DNA from: Butyriboletus loyo
Lineage: Eukaryota; Basidiomycota; Agaricomycetes; Boletales; Boletaceae
DNA: 45,193 nucleotides
Direction of reading: 5' to 3'
Assembly: GCA_038093515.1 (NCBI GenBank)
Contig: JBBPSI010000195.1
Span: 1-45,193, forward strand
Below the pieces are notes generated by a model. The model was not told where the DNA came from. It saw only the letters and a list, made by a program, of their open reading frames with translations, and made no database searches. The position numbers and the translations under genes are program-made. Below, piece after piece: positions 27,646 to 38,491 of this stretch; position 1 is the stretch's first letter, and each line of letters opens with the position of its first letter.

Positions 27646-28948
27646 TCTTCGGCCACCTTGGTTGCTGCGACAGGCAGCTTTTCTTCATCTTCGTTGAAGC
27701 ACGCCTTGAGGACATTCAAGACGTCTTCTTGCTGGGTGCCTCGACCTTTCAACTCGGACAGGTAGTCGACGAGTGGGGAGGGCTTTGGTTCGGGGGGTGT
27801 GACGACTGCGGCGCGCACGCGCTGGGGGTTGCGAGGGGGACAAGAGGGCAGTCCTTGGGAGTTCTGCCCATTGCGAGGGGGGCGAGGATGGTTGGTTGAT
27901 TGGCAGCTGACTTGGTGGCAAATGAAGCACTTGTTCTGCTTCATGTACTCCGCATGTTGTACAGGAGTAAGTCGGACGGCGTCGACATCCATAGTGTTGG
28001 GGTCCCTTCTGCTGGATGAGGGCTTGGAGGAAGAGGAGAACATAGGGATGTATCGTTTCCCTGCGCGAAGGTCGTCGATGCACTTGTGTTGCGCGTGGAA
28101 GGCGGATGTCTTTTCTGCCCATCCGGCAAGCGTGGTAGGAGGTTTCTCGCAAGAGAGAACCGATTCAGTGAGGCGGGGGTCAAGTCCGCAGATGAACCAT
28201 TCGATGAGGGCCTTCTCATCGATGATTCCCGACTTTGCGGCGAGGAGTTGGAATTCGGTGACGTAGGTGTCATAGCCGTCCTTTCAGTTGGCTTTGTTCT
28301 GGGTAAGGTTCCCCAGATCGATACGGACGCTCTCTCCTACATCAAAGGAATGGAAGACCCTTTGGAAATCCTCGCAGACCGTCGAGAACTCTCTTTGTCA
28401 CGCTGTGGGGTGTCCGTCTAGAAGGAGACTCATCCATCCTTCAGAGAACATTTTGCCTTTCCCTTCGCTCATCTTCATGAGGAGGGCATTGATTTTTGAC
28501 TTGTCGTTGGGGAATGCCATTTGATTGGCGGCGAAGTAGGTGCACATGGCGAGGCGTCTTCATTGAGACCAGAGAAGTCTTTTGGGACGATATTCTTCTT
28601 ATCAGACATATCATTGTCGTCGTCTTCATCGTCAGATGGATCTGCGGGAGGATAGTACGGTGGAGATGGAGAGTGGGAAACATGGGGGGAAACGTGGGGG
28701 GTTCTGTCGAGCCAATCGCTATGGTAACCGTCGTCGCTGGGTGCCGGTTCGTCTTCCTGCCCTAGACCCTGGTCCTCGGGTTGATAAGAGGGTTCAGGGT
28801 CTGACTGGGGCAAAGGGTTAAACTGGGGTTGAGGGTCTGGCTGGGTGGGAGAGTGCAGCGGCGACAGGTTGTCAATGTTGATGGGTTCCGGTTCGGGAGA
28901 GGGAACGCGGAAGGAACGACCGACGTGTCTGGATCATGAGATGGAAAT
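27627..28948 (-). pseudogene. gag: El4 gag, several breaks
   Basis: This Gag polyprotein starts at the ATT of 28946-28948 (context gcccaccATT). Its breaks are a TGA at 28934-28936 (fifth codon, probably CGA before), a 13-base deletion near 28553 between two ctcgc repeats (removing WLLAM), and a CGA-to-TGA at 28284-28286 (NKAN-stop-KDGYD). Remaining segments are clear: SYQPEDQGLGQEDEPAPSDD, MSDKKNIVPKDFSGLNEDAS, ALLMKMSEGKGKMFSEGW, EKALIEWFICGLDPRLTESVL, and the knuckle CFICHQVSCQSTNH. The end AEEWPKDF stops at 27627-27629, followed by the -1 frame of pol. Confidence 0.85.
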
Positions 28949-29014
28949 GGTGGGCAAGAGGGGAGGGCAGCTTTACTGCTGGGAAGCAGAAGCGAGAGGA
29001 AGATCTAGTTCTTT

Positions 29015-29442
29015 TGTTACGCTGGGCGCTAACAACTAGAACAACGAGGAGGCACTCTGGAGTAGCCTCAGGACTCTGGAGACGATTCTCAGGCTGGGTC
29101 TCAGACTATGTCTTAGTGCGCACACTAAGAGTCTGGAGGAGAACTAATTGCTAGCAGGTGACTGCATAGAACTACATACTGTACATGGTATAAAGGCTGG
29201 GTCTTTATACTACTGGGGTCTGCACACAGACCATGACCCTAATCGAGCTGCGAGAAGGGAAAGTACAAATGAGGACAAGATACTCTAGAACATTCCAGAG
29301 TGTGAAAGAAAACACGTCCGTGCGCGGGAAATGGTGACTAAGCTGGAACGGTTGTTACCGTTCAAGTGGAACTAGCAAAAGGCTAGGTGAATGTAACAGT
29401 CCCAACGGTAATGGAGAGAAAAAGTAGACCACTACCGTAACA
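29015..29442 (-). repeat. 5' LTR of El4 (428 bp)
   Basis: Pairs with 14400-14827. Its start-site motif is altered (ATGTAGTTCT instead of ATCTAGTTCT). The primer-binding sequence AGAACTAGAT follows it on the minus strand (29003-29012). The gactc duplication is at 29443-29447. Confidence 0.95.
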
Positions 29443-29447
29443 GACTC

Positions 29448-30813
29448 CAAGATCGCCAAGCTCTGGAAGAAGCGAGTGGATGCTTCAGCAAGGGACACAT
29501 ACCCCATCAGAAAAGCAACCATCGCGACCGAGATTGCCTCTCAGGCTGTCAAGCAAAAAGCAGTTCTCCCAACCCTGTTCAAACCCTTTGCAGACATTTT
29601 TGACAAGAAGAACAAGGTCTATCCCTTGAACCTGAAAGAGTCCGAGGCATGCAAGGCCTTTGTCAAGGAACACCTCAAGTCTGGGAAAATCACCCCTTCC
29701 AAGTCCCCTCAGGCAGCCCCCTTCTTCTTTGTATCCAAGAAGGATGGCTCACTCTGCCCCTGCCAGGATTATCAGTACCTAAACTCCCATACAGTCAAGA
29801 ATGCCTATCCCCTCCCCCTCATTTCCAACCTCATTGACCACCTCAAAGGGTCAAAAATCTTCACAAAAATGGACATCTGCTGGGGATACAACAACATCCT
29901 CATCAAACCAAACGACCACTGGAAAGCAGTGTTCATCACTCCACAAGGGTTGTTTGAACCCACTGTAATGTTCTTTGGGCTTTGCAATTCCCCTGCCACA
30001 TTCCAGGCACTAATGGATCACATCTTCAGTGACCTCATGGCTGAGGGCTGGCTAATCATCTACATGGATGATCTCCTGATCCACTCCGCCACCACTGAAG
30101 AACACAAGGTGCGAGCAATCCGGGTCCTGGAGAGACTTCAGGAACATAAGCTGTTCCTCAAACTGGAGAAATGCTCGTTCAATGCCAAGGAAGTGGAATA
30201 CCTTGGAATGATGGTCCGAGAAGGGCAGGTCAAGATGGACCCCACCAAGCTAAAGGTGATTCGGGAATGGAATCCCCCTACCTCAGTGAAAGCAGTCAGG
30301 TCCTTCATTGGATTCTGCAATTTCTACCACAGGTTTATCCAAGATTTCTCCCACATCGTGAAACCACTTCACGACTTGACAAAGAAGGACACCCCATGAG
30401 CATGGACCCCTGCTTGTGAAAAAGTGTTCCAGGCGATCAAACAGTCTTTCTTGTGCCAACCTGTTCTCTCCATGCCCAATGTCACAAAGCCATTTGCTGT
30501 CATGACAGACACCTCCCTCACTGCCACTGGAGTGGTGCTCATGCAAAAATATGTTAACGGGGACCTACATCCTTGCACCTATCTGTCGAAGATGCTCTCA
30601 CCCGCTGAATGCAACTATGATATCTACAATCACGAGTTGCTTGTGGTCATTCATGCCTTGGAAGAATGGTGACATTACCTCCGCGGTACTGGCCATCAAG
30701 TGGAGATTCTCACCGACCATAAGAATCTTACCTACTTTCACCAACCCAACAAGTTATCTTGCTGACAAGCACACTGGTTGATGTTCCTGCAGGACTTCAA
30801 CCTACTCTTCTGC
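29448..30813 (+). pseudogene. pol: El2 pol, RT and RNase H part
   Basis: It continues El2 Pol after the El4 insertion. An in-frame deletion of 26 codons removes the stretch between FDKKN and KVYPLN. RT is recognisable with YMDD (IIYMDDLLIHSATTEEH). Stops occur at 30397-30399 (TGG to TGA) and in RNase H (EEW-stop at 30670, and near 30764). The segment stops at FNLLFC, where the D LTR begins. CpG sites are mostly TG or CA compared with El1, as expected for an older copy. Confidence 0.88.
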
Positions 30814-31276
30814 TGTTGCGAGGCAACGCGCAGTCGAATGCTAGCACGTAGTACCCTTCACACGAGGTCCCACCACAGTTGCAGGTATACACAAGTACCT
30901 GGCAGAGATGAAACTGGAGCTTCAACTTAATCCTCAACTGTTGCCAGCGAATAGACAAGTGGTTAAAACTAGGGAATCCTAGTCTAACCACGAGCCCTTT
31001 TATATTGTACAAGGATGCGCACAGACCATGCTGTGCGTGTGAGGAACTACTATACATGGATAGACTAAAGAAGGGAAGCGCAACGGTGATTAACCACACG
31101 AGGCGCGGGGATCAAAAAGAAGAGAAGTAAACGGAGATTAAATACATGTGTTGTGACGTCATAGAGTCTAGGCCTGGTCTAGGCCATGACATCATATGCT
31201 TAGTCATCAATAGATCACATGTAAGTTCCCACGATCACGTGCGCTATGTCACGTGACCTTTGAAAGTGAAAACGAC
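30814..31276 (-). repeat. LTR family D, 3' end deleted (D4)
   Basis: It starts TGTTGCGAGGCAACGCG as at 38492. It contains GCACAGACCATGCTGTGCG (the reverse of the pre-TATA motif), TGACGTCA and CACGTG. It lacks the last 40-50 bases (no ...gattataaca). Host sequence resumes about 215 bp downstream of where it broke off, so a deletion removed the LTR end and part of El2's RNase H/integrase linker. Confidence 0.85.
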
Positions 31277-31578
31277 TATTCCCCCCTCTTTCCAAAGATG
31301 AATGCAGGTGATTGGGACTTCAATGGCAAAGAGTTATACTTCCGGAAGAAGCGGTACATTCTGAAAACTGCTCGTGTCAACCTTATACACTCTCTGCACG
31401 AAAGCCCTGCTGGGAGACATGGTGGTATCTTCTGCACCCAGAACCTGGTGCAGTAGGATTATTGGTGGCCAGGCATGGCTAATCTTGTCCATTGCTTTGT
31501 CTCGGGCTGCACTGTTTGCAAAGTGCACAAGGTTAATACCCATCCAGCCATCCCTTCTCTCACTCCTCTGGCCAGTGT
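31277..31578 (+). pseudogene. pol: El2 pol, integrase zinc-finger part
   Basis: It resumes with SPLFPKMNAGDWDFNGKELY and covers the integrase finger (HESPAGRHGGIF, CTVCKVHK). Stops include a TAG at about 31456 (LVQ-stop-DYWW). It ends at LASV, where the solo A LTR starts. Confidence 0.85.
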
Positions 31579-32006
31579 TGTTATGGTAGTGGTATACTTT
31601 TTCCATCCATTACCACTTGGACTACTTCATTCACCTAGCTCGTTGCTAGTTCCCTTTGAATGGTACCAACCGTTCTAGCTTAGTCATCACCTCCTGTGCA
31701 TGGACACACTTTCTTTCATACTCCAGAACATTCTAGAGTACTCATTCCTTGTTTGTACTTTCCTTCTCACAACCCGATTAGGAACATGGTCTGTGTGCAG
31801 ACCCCCAGTAGTATAAAGACCCGGTCTTTACGCCATGTACACTATCTAGTTCTACGCAGTCTTCTGCTAGCAATTAGTTCTCTTCCAGACTCTTAGTGTG
31901 CGCACTAAGACATAGTCTGAGACCCAGCCCGAGAATCATCTCCAGAGTCCTGAGGCTACTCCAGAGTGCCTCCTTGCTGTTCTAGTTGTTAGTGCCCAGT
32001 GTAACA
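31579..32006 (+). repeat. Solo LTR, family A (A7, 428 bp) with TSD agtgt
   Basis: It runs TGTTATGGTAGTGG...CCCAGTGTAACA with agtgt on both sides (31574-31578 and 32007-32011). El2 integrase continues on either side (PLASV / [14 protein letters not shown]). It contains the A core promoter and the 18-bp palindrome. Confidence 0.95.
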
Positions 32007-32011
32007 AGTGT

Positions 32012-32157
32012 GGCCTCTTGTCCTTTTGAACAGGTCTCTGTTGACCTCATCACTGGACTTCCCCCCTCTTTGGGATATGATTCAGTCATGGTCGTGGTAG
32101 ACCATGGGCTTACAGAGGGGGTAATTTATTCCCCTTGCAACAAGGACATCAACACGA
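32012..32157 (+). pseudogene. pol: El2 pol, integrase core remnant
   Basis: Reads [34 protein letters not shown] and [10 protein letters not shown], the start of the integrase core with its first aspartate. It is cut after NKDINT by element E's LTR; the rest of El2 is not in the window. Confidence 0.88.
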
Positions 32158-32867
32158 TGTAGAGAACACATATCCTCTAGGTTGCAAATCGCTCCTTTTC
32201 CTTGAAATTCAGCATTTACATGCAGTGCAAACAACCACTCTGCAACTATCTCCACTTCCATTCCTTTCCATATTGAGTTCTGTCCTATTCTGATGTTTCT
32301 GTGGTCATCAAAGTTCTGTGTCAAGGTTCTGTGTGTCTGGAAAGTGTTTGCAGGTAGGTTCCTTTTTATTTGATCTTGTACTTATCATTTCCATTCAATT
32401 ACTATGGCAACCACTATGATTATATATATTCTGTCAATGATTTCCTTGATGTTTGTACTTAGTTTTCACTTATCCTTAGTGTTTCAAGTCTTGGGAAATG
32501 CCCAGACTATAAAAAGGTTGTAACTATGACCTAAAATACCACTTTTCGACTCTCCTGCCTCTCTGTGCAATTGTCTAGTCACCCACTGCCATAGTTCCTC
32601 ATTCTTCAAGCCATAGCCAATGGATTCCATCCATCCTCTCACATTTCCGAGTCCTCTCTAGTCTGTTCTGTAGTGGAGGAAGTCCGGAATATCGGGTTTC
32701 TGTAAAGACATTAGTGGAAACAACCTTTCCTGGTGTTCCTCTCTTTGTTGCCTCTCTACCTCTCTTTGGGGTCGATCATAATGCACCCTTTTCTTTATTT
32801 CTTGCTTTTGATTGGATTGAGTTCTTCCTGTAGCAGGGTTCTTCACTCTCAGTCCCATCAAGCATCA
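32158..32867 (+). repeat. 5' LTR of element E (about 710 bp)
   Basis: Starts TGTAGAGAACACATATCC at the El2 break and probably ends agcatca at 32867, seven bases before the primer site. It has TATA (actataaaaag) near 32508. There is no second copy in the window, so the right end is inferred from the primer site and TG...CA termini. The only long frames here (for example 32658-32861 minus) look accidental. Confidence 0.6.
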
Positions 32868-32873
32868 TTCAAC

Positions 32874-32890
32874 TGGAGCCCACCACGAGG
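32874..32890 (+). other. tRNA-type primer-binding site of element E
   Basis: TGGAGCCCACCACGAGG begins with the TGG that complements a tRNA's CCA end and is a plausible acceptor/T-arm complement. I cannot name the tRNA. It contrasts with the self-priming site of family A. Confidence 0.55.
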
Positions 32891-33516
32891 GGAGTAGAAG
32901 CATTGATGAGAAGGATCCTTCAGTCCAACCCACAGCGTGTCAAGCTAGAAAACCTGCTCACACATTTCCGGAATCTCAATATCTCCAAGGATTCCCAATT
33001 CCTGACACCTGTCATTGTTACCAATTCCGACATGATCCAGTCTGCTGACAGCTCATTTGAAATTCCCATTGATCTAGCAATGGATACATCAGGCAGACAT
33101 TGCCTGACAGACTTGACATAGATTGACAGCTGTCAAGACTCGGTTCCTGGAGACCAGATAACTGTGACAGCAGTCCATCACACCTTGACACCAGTGCCAG
33201 ATCTCTCAGGTTTCGAATTGACTGGTGTTCCTGGTGCCTTCGCCCACTCATCTCCTCGTCAAAATCCATATATCATCCATCTCCTGGAAACACTGGAATC
33301 GAGAGGATCTTTGTTAACACCTCTGACTTCGTCATCTCCACCTTCACAACCTAACACTCCAGATTCCTTCTCCTTGTTGTTCCTCTTCCAGCCAACACAA
33401 CATATATCCCTTGAAAGGAACTTCGCGGAATCGCTAATATTGTGTCTGTCGATCATTCCACTATCAAATCTACACCAAACCCTTCACCATTGCCATCACC
33501 AACTCCACGATGAGCC

Positions 33517-35724
33517 ATGCCTCACACCTTCCAGATGCCTCTTAGAGGTACCCAAAATGCACCCAAGTTCAACGGAAAGACCCCCATGCAGCTTCCGCAG
33601 TACTTAGAGGACATTGAGTTCCTAGGAGTCTCTGCTGACCTTACAGAATTACAACAAATACAAGTGGCAATCCGCTACACAGATCTCGATGAGGCTGAGG
33701 TTTGGAAAACCTTGCCTTCAGCTTCAGGAGATGATTGGGAGTTATTTACTTCAGCAGTCAAAGATCTGTACCCCAGATGTGAAGGGGATGACCAGTATTG
33801 CTGTGCTGACCTTCAATATCTAGTTCAGGATTCCAAGGCTCGTGCGATGCACAGCCAGGAGGATCTTGGAGAGTACCGACAGAAGTTCATAAAGATTGCA
33901 TCCCTCTTGATTGCCACTAAGAAGCTTTCAGAGGTAGAGTGTGATTCTCCTTTCCTTTCCAGATTTCCGCAGGATAAGGAGGAAAGGATCCAACATTGGC
34001 TATCTATAGTCCAGTTGGACCTCCACCCTGACAATCCATATCCGATCACTGATACCATCAGTGCAGCTAGGTTTCTATTGACAGGATCAGCACTTTGATC
34101 TTCTGCTATTCCATCTACAACTACCACAGCACCTACTACCACCAATTGCAGTTTGCCGACGTACCAAAGTCAAAACCAGATATCAACCAGTATATGACAC
34201 CAACCTCTGACCCCTCAAGCCCCTAAACCGGAATATGCTCTGACAGCACAGCAAACATCCTGTGCCTTCTGCATGATTATTGGGCATTTCATGCGGAATT
34301 GCCCAAGTGTAGAGGAGTATATCCAGGCAGGGTGTATCATTCATGGAGCAGATGGACACTTGTATATGGCGGATAATTCGCACATTCCATGCATACCCAG
34401 AACCCGATGCATAAAGGATTGCATCGAGAGACTAGAGGCAGAACATGCTTCTGGCTCAAGTGCAGCACCCATGGCGAGTTCCTCCAGGATCTGAGACATG
34501 CCTCCACATATGACGTCCGGAATTGTCTCCTTGACATATCCAGATATGGATGTAGTTCTGGATTTTGAGCCAGTAGCCTTCGAGCAGAAATCTGTCTTTT
34601 ATTCTGGCAGCAATAAAGTTGCTGCTCCTCCTAGTGTCACTGACCCTGAATTTCAACCCTTTCTAGTTCAAGCTTGGGCGAGCTTTCAGGCAGAGAGAAC
34701 CTCAAAAGAGGGGAATCGTGCCAAGCGGGTTCACTTCAATGGAGTAGCAGTTCCGCCAAGGCAACCCCTGAGGCAGGAAACCCACGCTGCTTCTGTGTCT
34801 GAGGAGATAGAGTCCCCAGGTATCCGCCAATCGCGCAGACCTGAAACACCACCACCCTCCTTCCGTGTTGTCGAGAAATCCCACAATACTTCCGGATGAG
34901 GGAGTGATAATGTTCCGGCCATAGCGTTGACTGGTAGGGACATGCCTCCAAAGCTATCCACCACTTCAACCTCTGGTTTTGCCCCATCCTATCCACCAAA
35001 CAACCAATTCCGGTATTCCTTCCCTCTCGAGGACAAGACTGCTCCCAAGTGGGTTCTCATAAGGGTACTCAAGTCATCAATCCCAGTTCCAGTCAAGGAA
35101 CTCTTCGCTGTCACTCCGGAATTCCGTAAACAGTTCTGCAATCTCACCACCACAAAGTGCATATCTGCCCCTGCGCTATCCCCTTCTGCAAATACTGTCC
35201 AGGTGAATGAACTATCTGGTCAAGATCCTGGAATGGTAGAGCGGGAGTATGGGGATCGCATCCTCCAAAGCAAAAATGGTATCATAGTGGCCCACCACAC
35301 TCTTCCATTGTGATACCTCGAGGCTAAGGTCATAGGATCAGAAAGAGTTCTTACATGTGTCTTGGATTCCGGATCCAAGATCATCGCCATGCCTAAATGG
35401 ATCTGGGTGACACTAGGACTCCCAGTTCGCACTGACCATCTAATGTTGATGTCCTCTGCCAACACCAACACAGATTCCACTCTAGGTGTTCTAGAGAATC
35501 TTCCACTGACCTTTGGACCTGGGGAAATCTCTCTCCAGGTTCAGGTCATCACCAAGGCCAACTTCAACCTATTGCTCAGTCGACCCTTCCATTGTCTAAC
35601 AAGCACGACTACTAATGATTTTCCGGATGGAGTGCAAGATATCACACTCCGAGATCCGAACAGCAGAAAGGAGTTTAAACTCCCCACACAGCCATGGAGG
35701 GAGGGATGTCCATGCTGTCGTTGA
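33517..35724 (+). pseudogene. Element E gag-protease, one frame with several stops
   Basis: All segments lie in the same frame, so gag and protease were one polyprotein. It starts MPHTFQMPLRGTQNAPKFNG with the capsid-type region YLEDIEFLGVSADLTELQQ, IRYTDLDEAEVWKTLPS and SPFLSRFPQDKEERIQHWL. A zinc knuckle follows (CAFCMIIGHFMRNC), then a linker (PEFQPFLVQAWASFQAER), a segment before protease (PVKELFAVTPEFRKQFCNL) and the protease motif VLDSGSKIIAMPKWIW. In-frame stops are at 34096, 34186, 34492, 34897 and 35311 (approximate codon starts). Between 35725 and 35911 the frame changes. The layout, with one gag-pro frame, DSGS and no chromodomain seen, separates it from family A. Confidence 0.75.
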
Positions 35725-35911
35725 GGAATTTCCTGTTCCAACCATCAGAGCATTGTGGAAATGGGTTTTTAGGTTTCGATGATCTGTCAAATGGATGGGG
35801 AGATCCTATAATCTATGCAACGCGTGAAGTATTTGAGGCAATGATATACCATCCAATTCCGTTTCTGTCTTCAACGTTTCTCCTTCCAATTCCAAACCTT
35901 CCATTCTGTCT

Positions 35912-37147
35912 TTGCACAGTGGGAATTGTACCCATCTCTCTTCTTCCTCTTCCATTTTGACTCCTGCCACGATTTCCATGCTCCAATCAGTCTATTCTTT
36001 AGATCCTAAGTCTCATACCCTAGCCTACAAGCCAGTGGCAAAGAAGGTTCGCACAGTAGCGGCTCCTCTTAAGGAAGAGTTCCATGTTATCCGTTGCCTA
36101 CCAGACAAGCCATTGGCAGGGTTACCAATTATGCCTACTCAACCACCAGAATTTGTTCCAGGTACCTGCTTCACTCAAGAGTGCACTGACATCCTCGACC
36201 TCGACCCAGCTAAATGGCTGTGGCCAGAGGAGTTGAAACTTGTGCACTGGATAGTTCATGCACATGAGACCGCCTTCGCTTGGATTCCAATGGAGTGAGG
36301 ATGGTTAGATGAGTGGTACTTTCCACCAGTCAAGATTCTGACAGTGCCCCATACTCCATGGGTACTCCGCAATATTCCGATTCCACCTGCGATACACAAC
36401 GAGGCTATCCAGATTATCAAGGACCAGATTGCGTCAGGGGTATATGAGCCCTCCACAGCTGCATACCAATCTAGGTGGTTTTGTGTCATCAAACAGGACG
36501 GAAAGTCACTTCGCCTGGTACACGATCTCCAGCCTCTCAACGCGGTTACTATTTGTGATGCTTCCATGCCTCCATTTATTGAGCATCTCGCAGAATCCTT
36601 TGCCAGATACGTGGTCTACGGGATGCTCAACTTGTTTGTGGGCTATGACCAGCGCCCCTTACATGTGGAATCACAGGATATGACTACCTTTGGGAGTCCT
36701 ATGGGACCGCATCGTCTCACTACTCTTCCTATGGGCCACACTAACGCTGTCCAAATTTACCAAGCAGATATGTCCTTCATACTACAGGACGAGATTCCAC
36801 ATCATACAATACCCTTCATTGATGATCTACCGGTGAAGTCCGTCCTAACCCGATATCAGGGGGCAGACGGAAGTTATGAAACAATTCCGGATAATCCTGG
36901 CATTCGCCGTTTTATCTGGGAACACCTAATAGTCATAAACTGCATTTTACAGAGATTACAGAACGTAGGCGCTACGGTGTCAGCCAAAAAGTTTGTGCTT
37001 GCTGCCCCAGATGTGATTATAGTGGGGCACAAGTGTACTTTAGAGGGTCGCATCCCTCCAGATACGAAGGTCCAGAAGATCCGTGACTGGCCAGAGTGTT
37101 CTACACTGACCCAGGTGCGCAGATTCTTAGGTACGTGTGGCATACTA
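35912..37147 (+). pseudogene. pol: Element E reverse transcriptase
   Basis: This is Gypsy-type RT in frame 2, with one stop at 36296-36298 and one at 37148. The pre-RT segment reads EFHVIRCLPDKPLAGLP and LDLDPAKWLWPEELKLVHW. RT motifs are SGVYEPSTAAYQSRWFCVIK, LRLVHDLQPLNAVTI, GMLNLFVGYDQRPLH and the catalytic box IPFIDDLPVKS (F-I-D-D in place of Y-x-D-D). VRRFLGTCGIL follows, where RNase H should begin. GYDQR is where other elements have GYHQI or GYNNV. Confidence 0.85.
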
Positions 37148-37150
37148 TGA

Positions 37151-38491
37151 ATCTTTATCCGCGATTTTGCGAAGCTTGCATGTCCATTGGTCAATTTGAC
37201 CCGGAAAGGAGTTCCCTTCACTTGGGGGGATTCCCAGCAGGAATTGATGCAGCGTCTCAAAGATGCCATCGTTGAATCCCCTGCACTCTGATGCCTCGAC
37301 TATGAGAGCGGACAAGAGGTTTTCCTGGCTGTTGACACATCAGTGATCGCAGTCAGGTTTATTCTATCCCAAGAAGGTGAGGATGGCAAACATTATCCGA
37401 GTCGGTTTGGTTCCATCAGAATTACCGAGGTTGAGAGTCGCTATTCCCAAGCGAAGCTCAAGCTTTATGGACTGTTCCGCGCCTTGCGAGCAGTCCGGAT
37501 ATTCATTTTTGGAGTTGCTAATCTTACAGTCGAAATGGATGCCAAATATGTCAAGGGAATGATCAATAACCTGGATTTGCAGCCCAACACAACCATCAAC
37601 CAATGGATTGCGGGCATACTGCTTTTCCACTTCAAGCTTGTCCACATCGGATTGGTAAGTCGGAGGCGCCCGAGGAGAAGGATGCAAGGGAACCTCAGTG
37701 GAAAGCTCACTGATAATACGAGAGTGAGGTATCGCAAACAGAGTATAAGGAGCATCAACTTAATACGCAAGTGATGATAGCGAAAGACTAGAGAAAAGAC
37801 AGCCATAAGGGCTGTCTTATATACAGTACATGAGTGTTTGTACTTATGTTCTGTATAGTACCTTTATAAGGTATAGTATGAAATACATGACGATATGATA
37901 GAGATAAGAGATAAGACTAAACATATCGTCCAATAGCATAATAAGAGCTATTTGTAATGTAATAAGCGTGACTAGGTCTAGACAATGATGTCATATAGAC
38001 CAGTCTAGAAACGTAGTGGCTGTAAGTGAAATACAGAAATAGAACACTACCGTTTCAACATCACATACCTGCAGAAGGGCATACTGGCATGGATGGTCTG
38101 TCTCGGAGACCCCCCTCAGAGGATGATCCCCCTGAGGTGGATAACTTCGATGATTGGCTGGATGATTCCTATTCCTTTGCGATTCTATTGTTAAATGACT
38201 GATATCCCCTCCCTCTAGCAAACAGCAATCTGTCAGATCCACACCATCCGGTGTATAATTCCTGGGCGGATCTGAATTGGACCCCCTTTATCAGCCTGGT
38301 TCCACCCAGCACCTACCAAGCATTTTTATTTCCTGTTGAGTCGACTGATGAAATTACTCAGGTCGTCAACCAAGTGATCCCTTGCTCTTCAAAGGCATTC
38401 TCCAGAGATGCTTGGATTCACTTGATCCGCGGTTTCTTGGAGACTCATGAGCATCCTGAGGGTATCTCTGACAAGGAGTTTCCTTCATTCT
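37151..38491 (+). pseudogene. pol: Element E RNase H and start of integrase region, split by repeat B
   Basis: Reads FIRDFAKLACPLVNLTRKG and LAVDTSVIAVRFILSQEG, with a stop at 37289 (PAL-stop-CLDY). RYSQAKLKLYGLFRALRAV and LTVEMDAKYVKGMI complete the Ribonuclease H acidic set with HTGMDGLSRR after the insertion. LVH at 37647 joins IPAEGHTGMDG at 38063 when repeat B is removed. A further stop follows at about 38201. The last part (STYQAFLFPVESTDE, AWIHLIRGFLETHEHPEG) is the spacer before integrase. The gene ends at the D2 LTR. Confidence 0.85.
37648..38061 (-). repeat. LTR-like repeat B, full copy (B2, 414 bp) with TSD cacat
   Basis: Flanked by cacat at 37643-37647 and 38062-38066; removal restores element E's RNase H frame. 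The ends are defined by this to within one base. On the minus strand it runs (a)TGTTGAAACGG...ACTTACCAATCCG, so the right terminus is not the usual CA. It is similar to 9661-10107 but about 33 bp shorter. Confidence 0.85.

Larger units (their letters stand above)
14400..29442 (-). mobile_element. Chromovirus El4 (family A'), complete but interrupted
   Basis: It is flanked by gactc on both sides (14395-14399 and 29443-29447). El2's pol reads DLDPDS before it and KIAKLWKKR after it, so it is a clean insertion. Without El3 (16640-23765) and solo LTR C2 (24362-25183), and their duplications, the element is about 7.09 kb: 5' LTR 29015-29442, gag, pol, ORF3 and 3' LTR 14400-14827. The two LTRs differ at about nine positions by eye. 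Its LTR belongs to a subtype (A') shared with the solo LTR at 44570, differing in U3 from El1 and El3. Confidence 0.95.
12104..32157 (+). mobile_element. Chromovirus El2 (family A), 3' truncated, holding El4 and solo LTRs
   Basis: This is an old family A copy in pieces: 12104-14399, 29448-30813, about 31277-31578 and 32012-32157. The pieces join in the correct order and orientation once El4 (14400-29442, TSD gactc), the D LTR (30814-31276) and the solo A LTR (31579-32006, TSD agtgt) are removed. It ends within integrase at 32157, where element E starts. The 5' LTR is 12104-12517; no 3' LTR is seen. Copies of CGA are often TGA, and CpG is depleted compared with El1, El3 and El4. Confidence 0.9.
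32158..38491 (+). mobile_element. Ty3/Gypsy element E (second lineage), 3' truncated
   Basis: This retrotransposon is unrelated in detail to family A. It has a 5' LTR (32158 to about 32867), a tRNA-type primer site (32874-32890), gag and protease in one frame, then RT and RNase H. It inserted in El2's integrase; the left flank is cacga. Repeat B (37648-38061) interrupts RNase H. Integrase and the 3' LTR are missing beyond 38491, where the D2 LTR starts. It carries many stops, so it is inactive. Confidence 0.85.

Noticed and set aside
32258..32861. Short frames in the LTR of element E as a host gene
   Set aside because: No motif, no adequate length, and the position fits the LTR and leader between El2 and E's primer site.
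37648..38061. Repeat B as a DNA transposon or MITE
   Set aside because: No terminal inverted repeats; ends ATGTTGAAAC and CGGATTGGTA are unrelated. A 5-bp duplication and TATA fit an LTR better, though the class is not proven.
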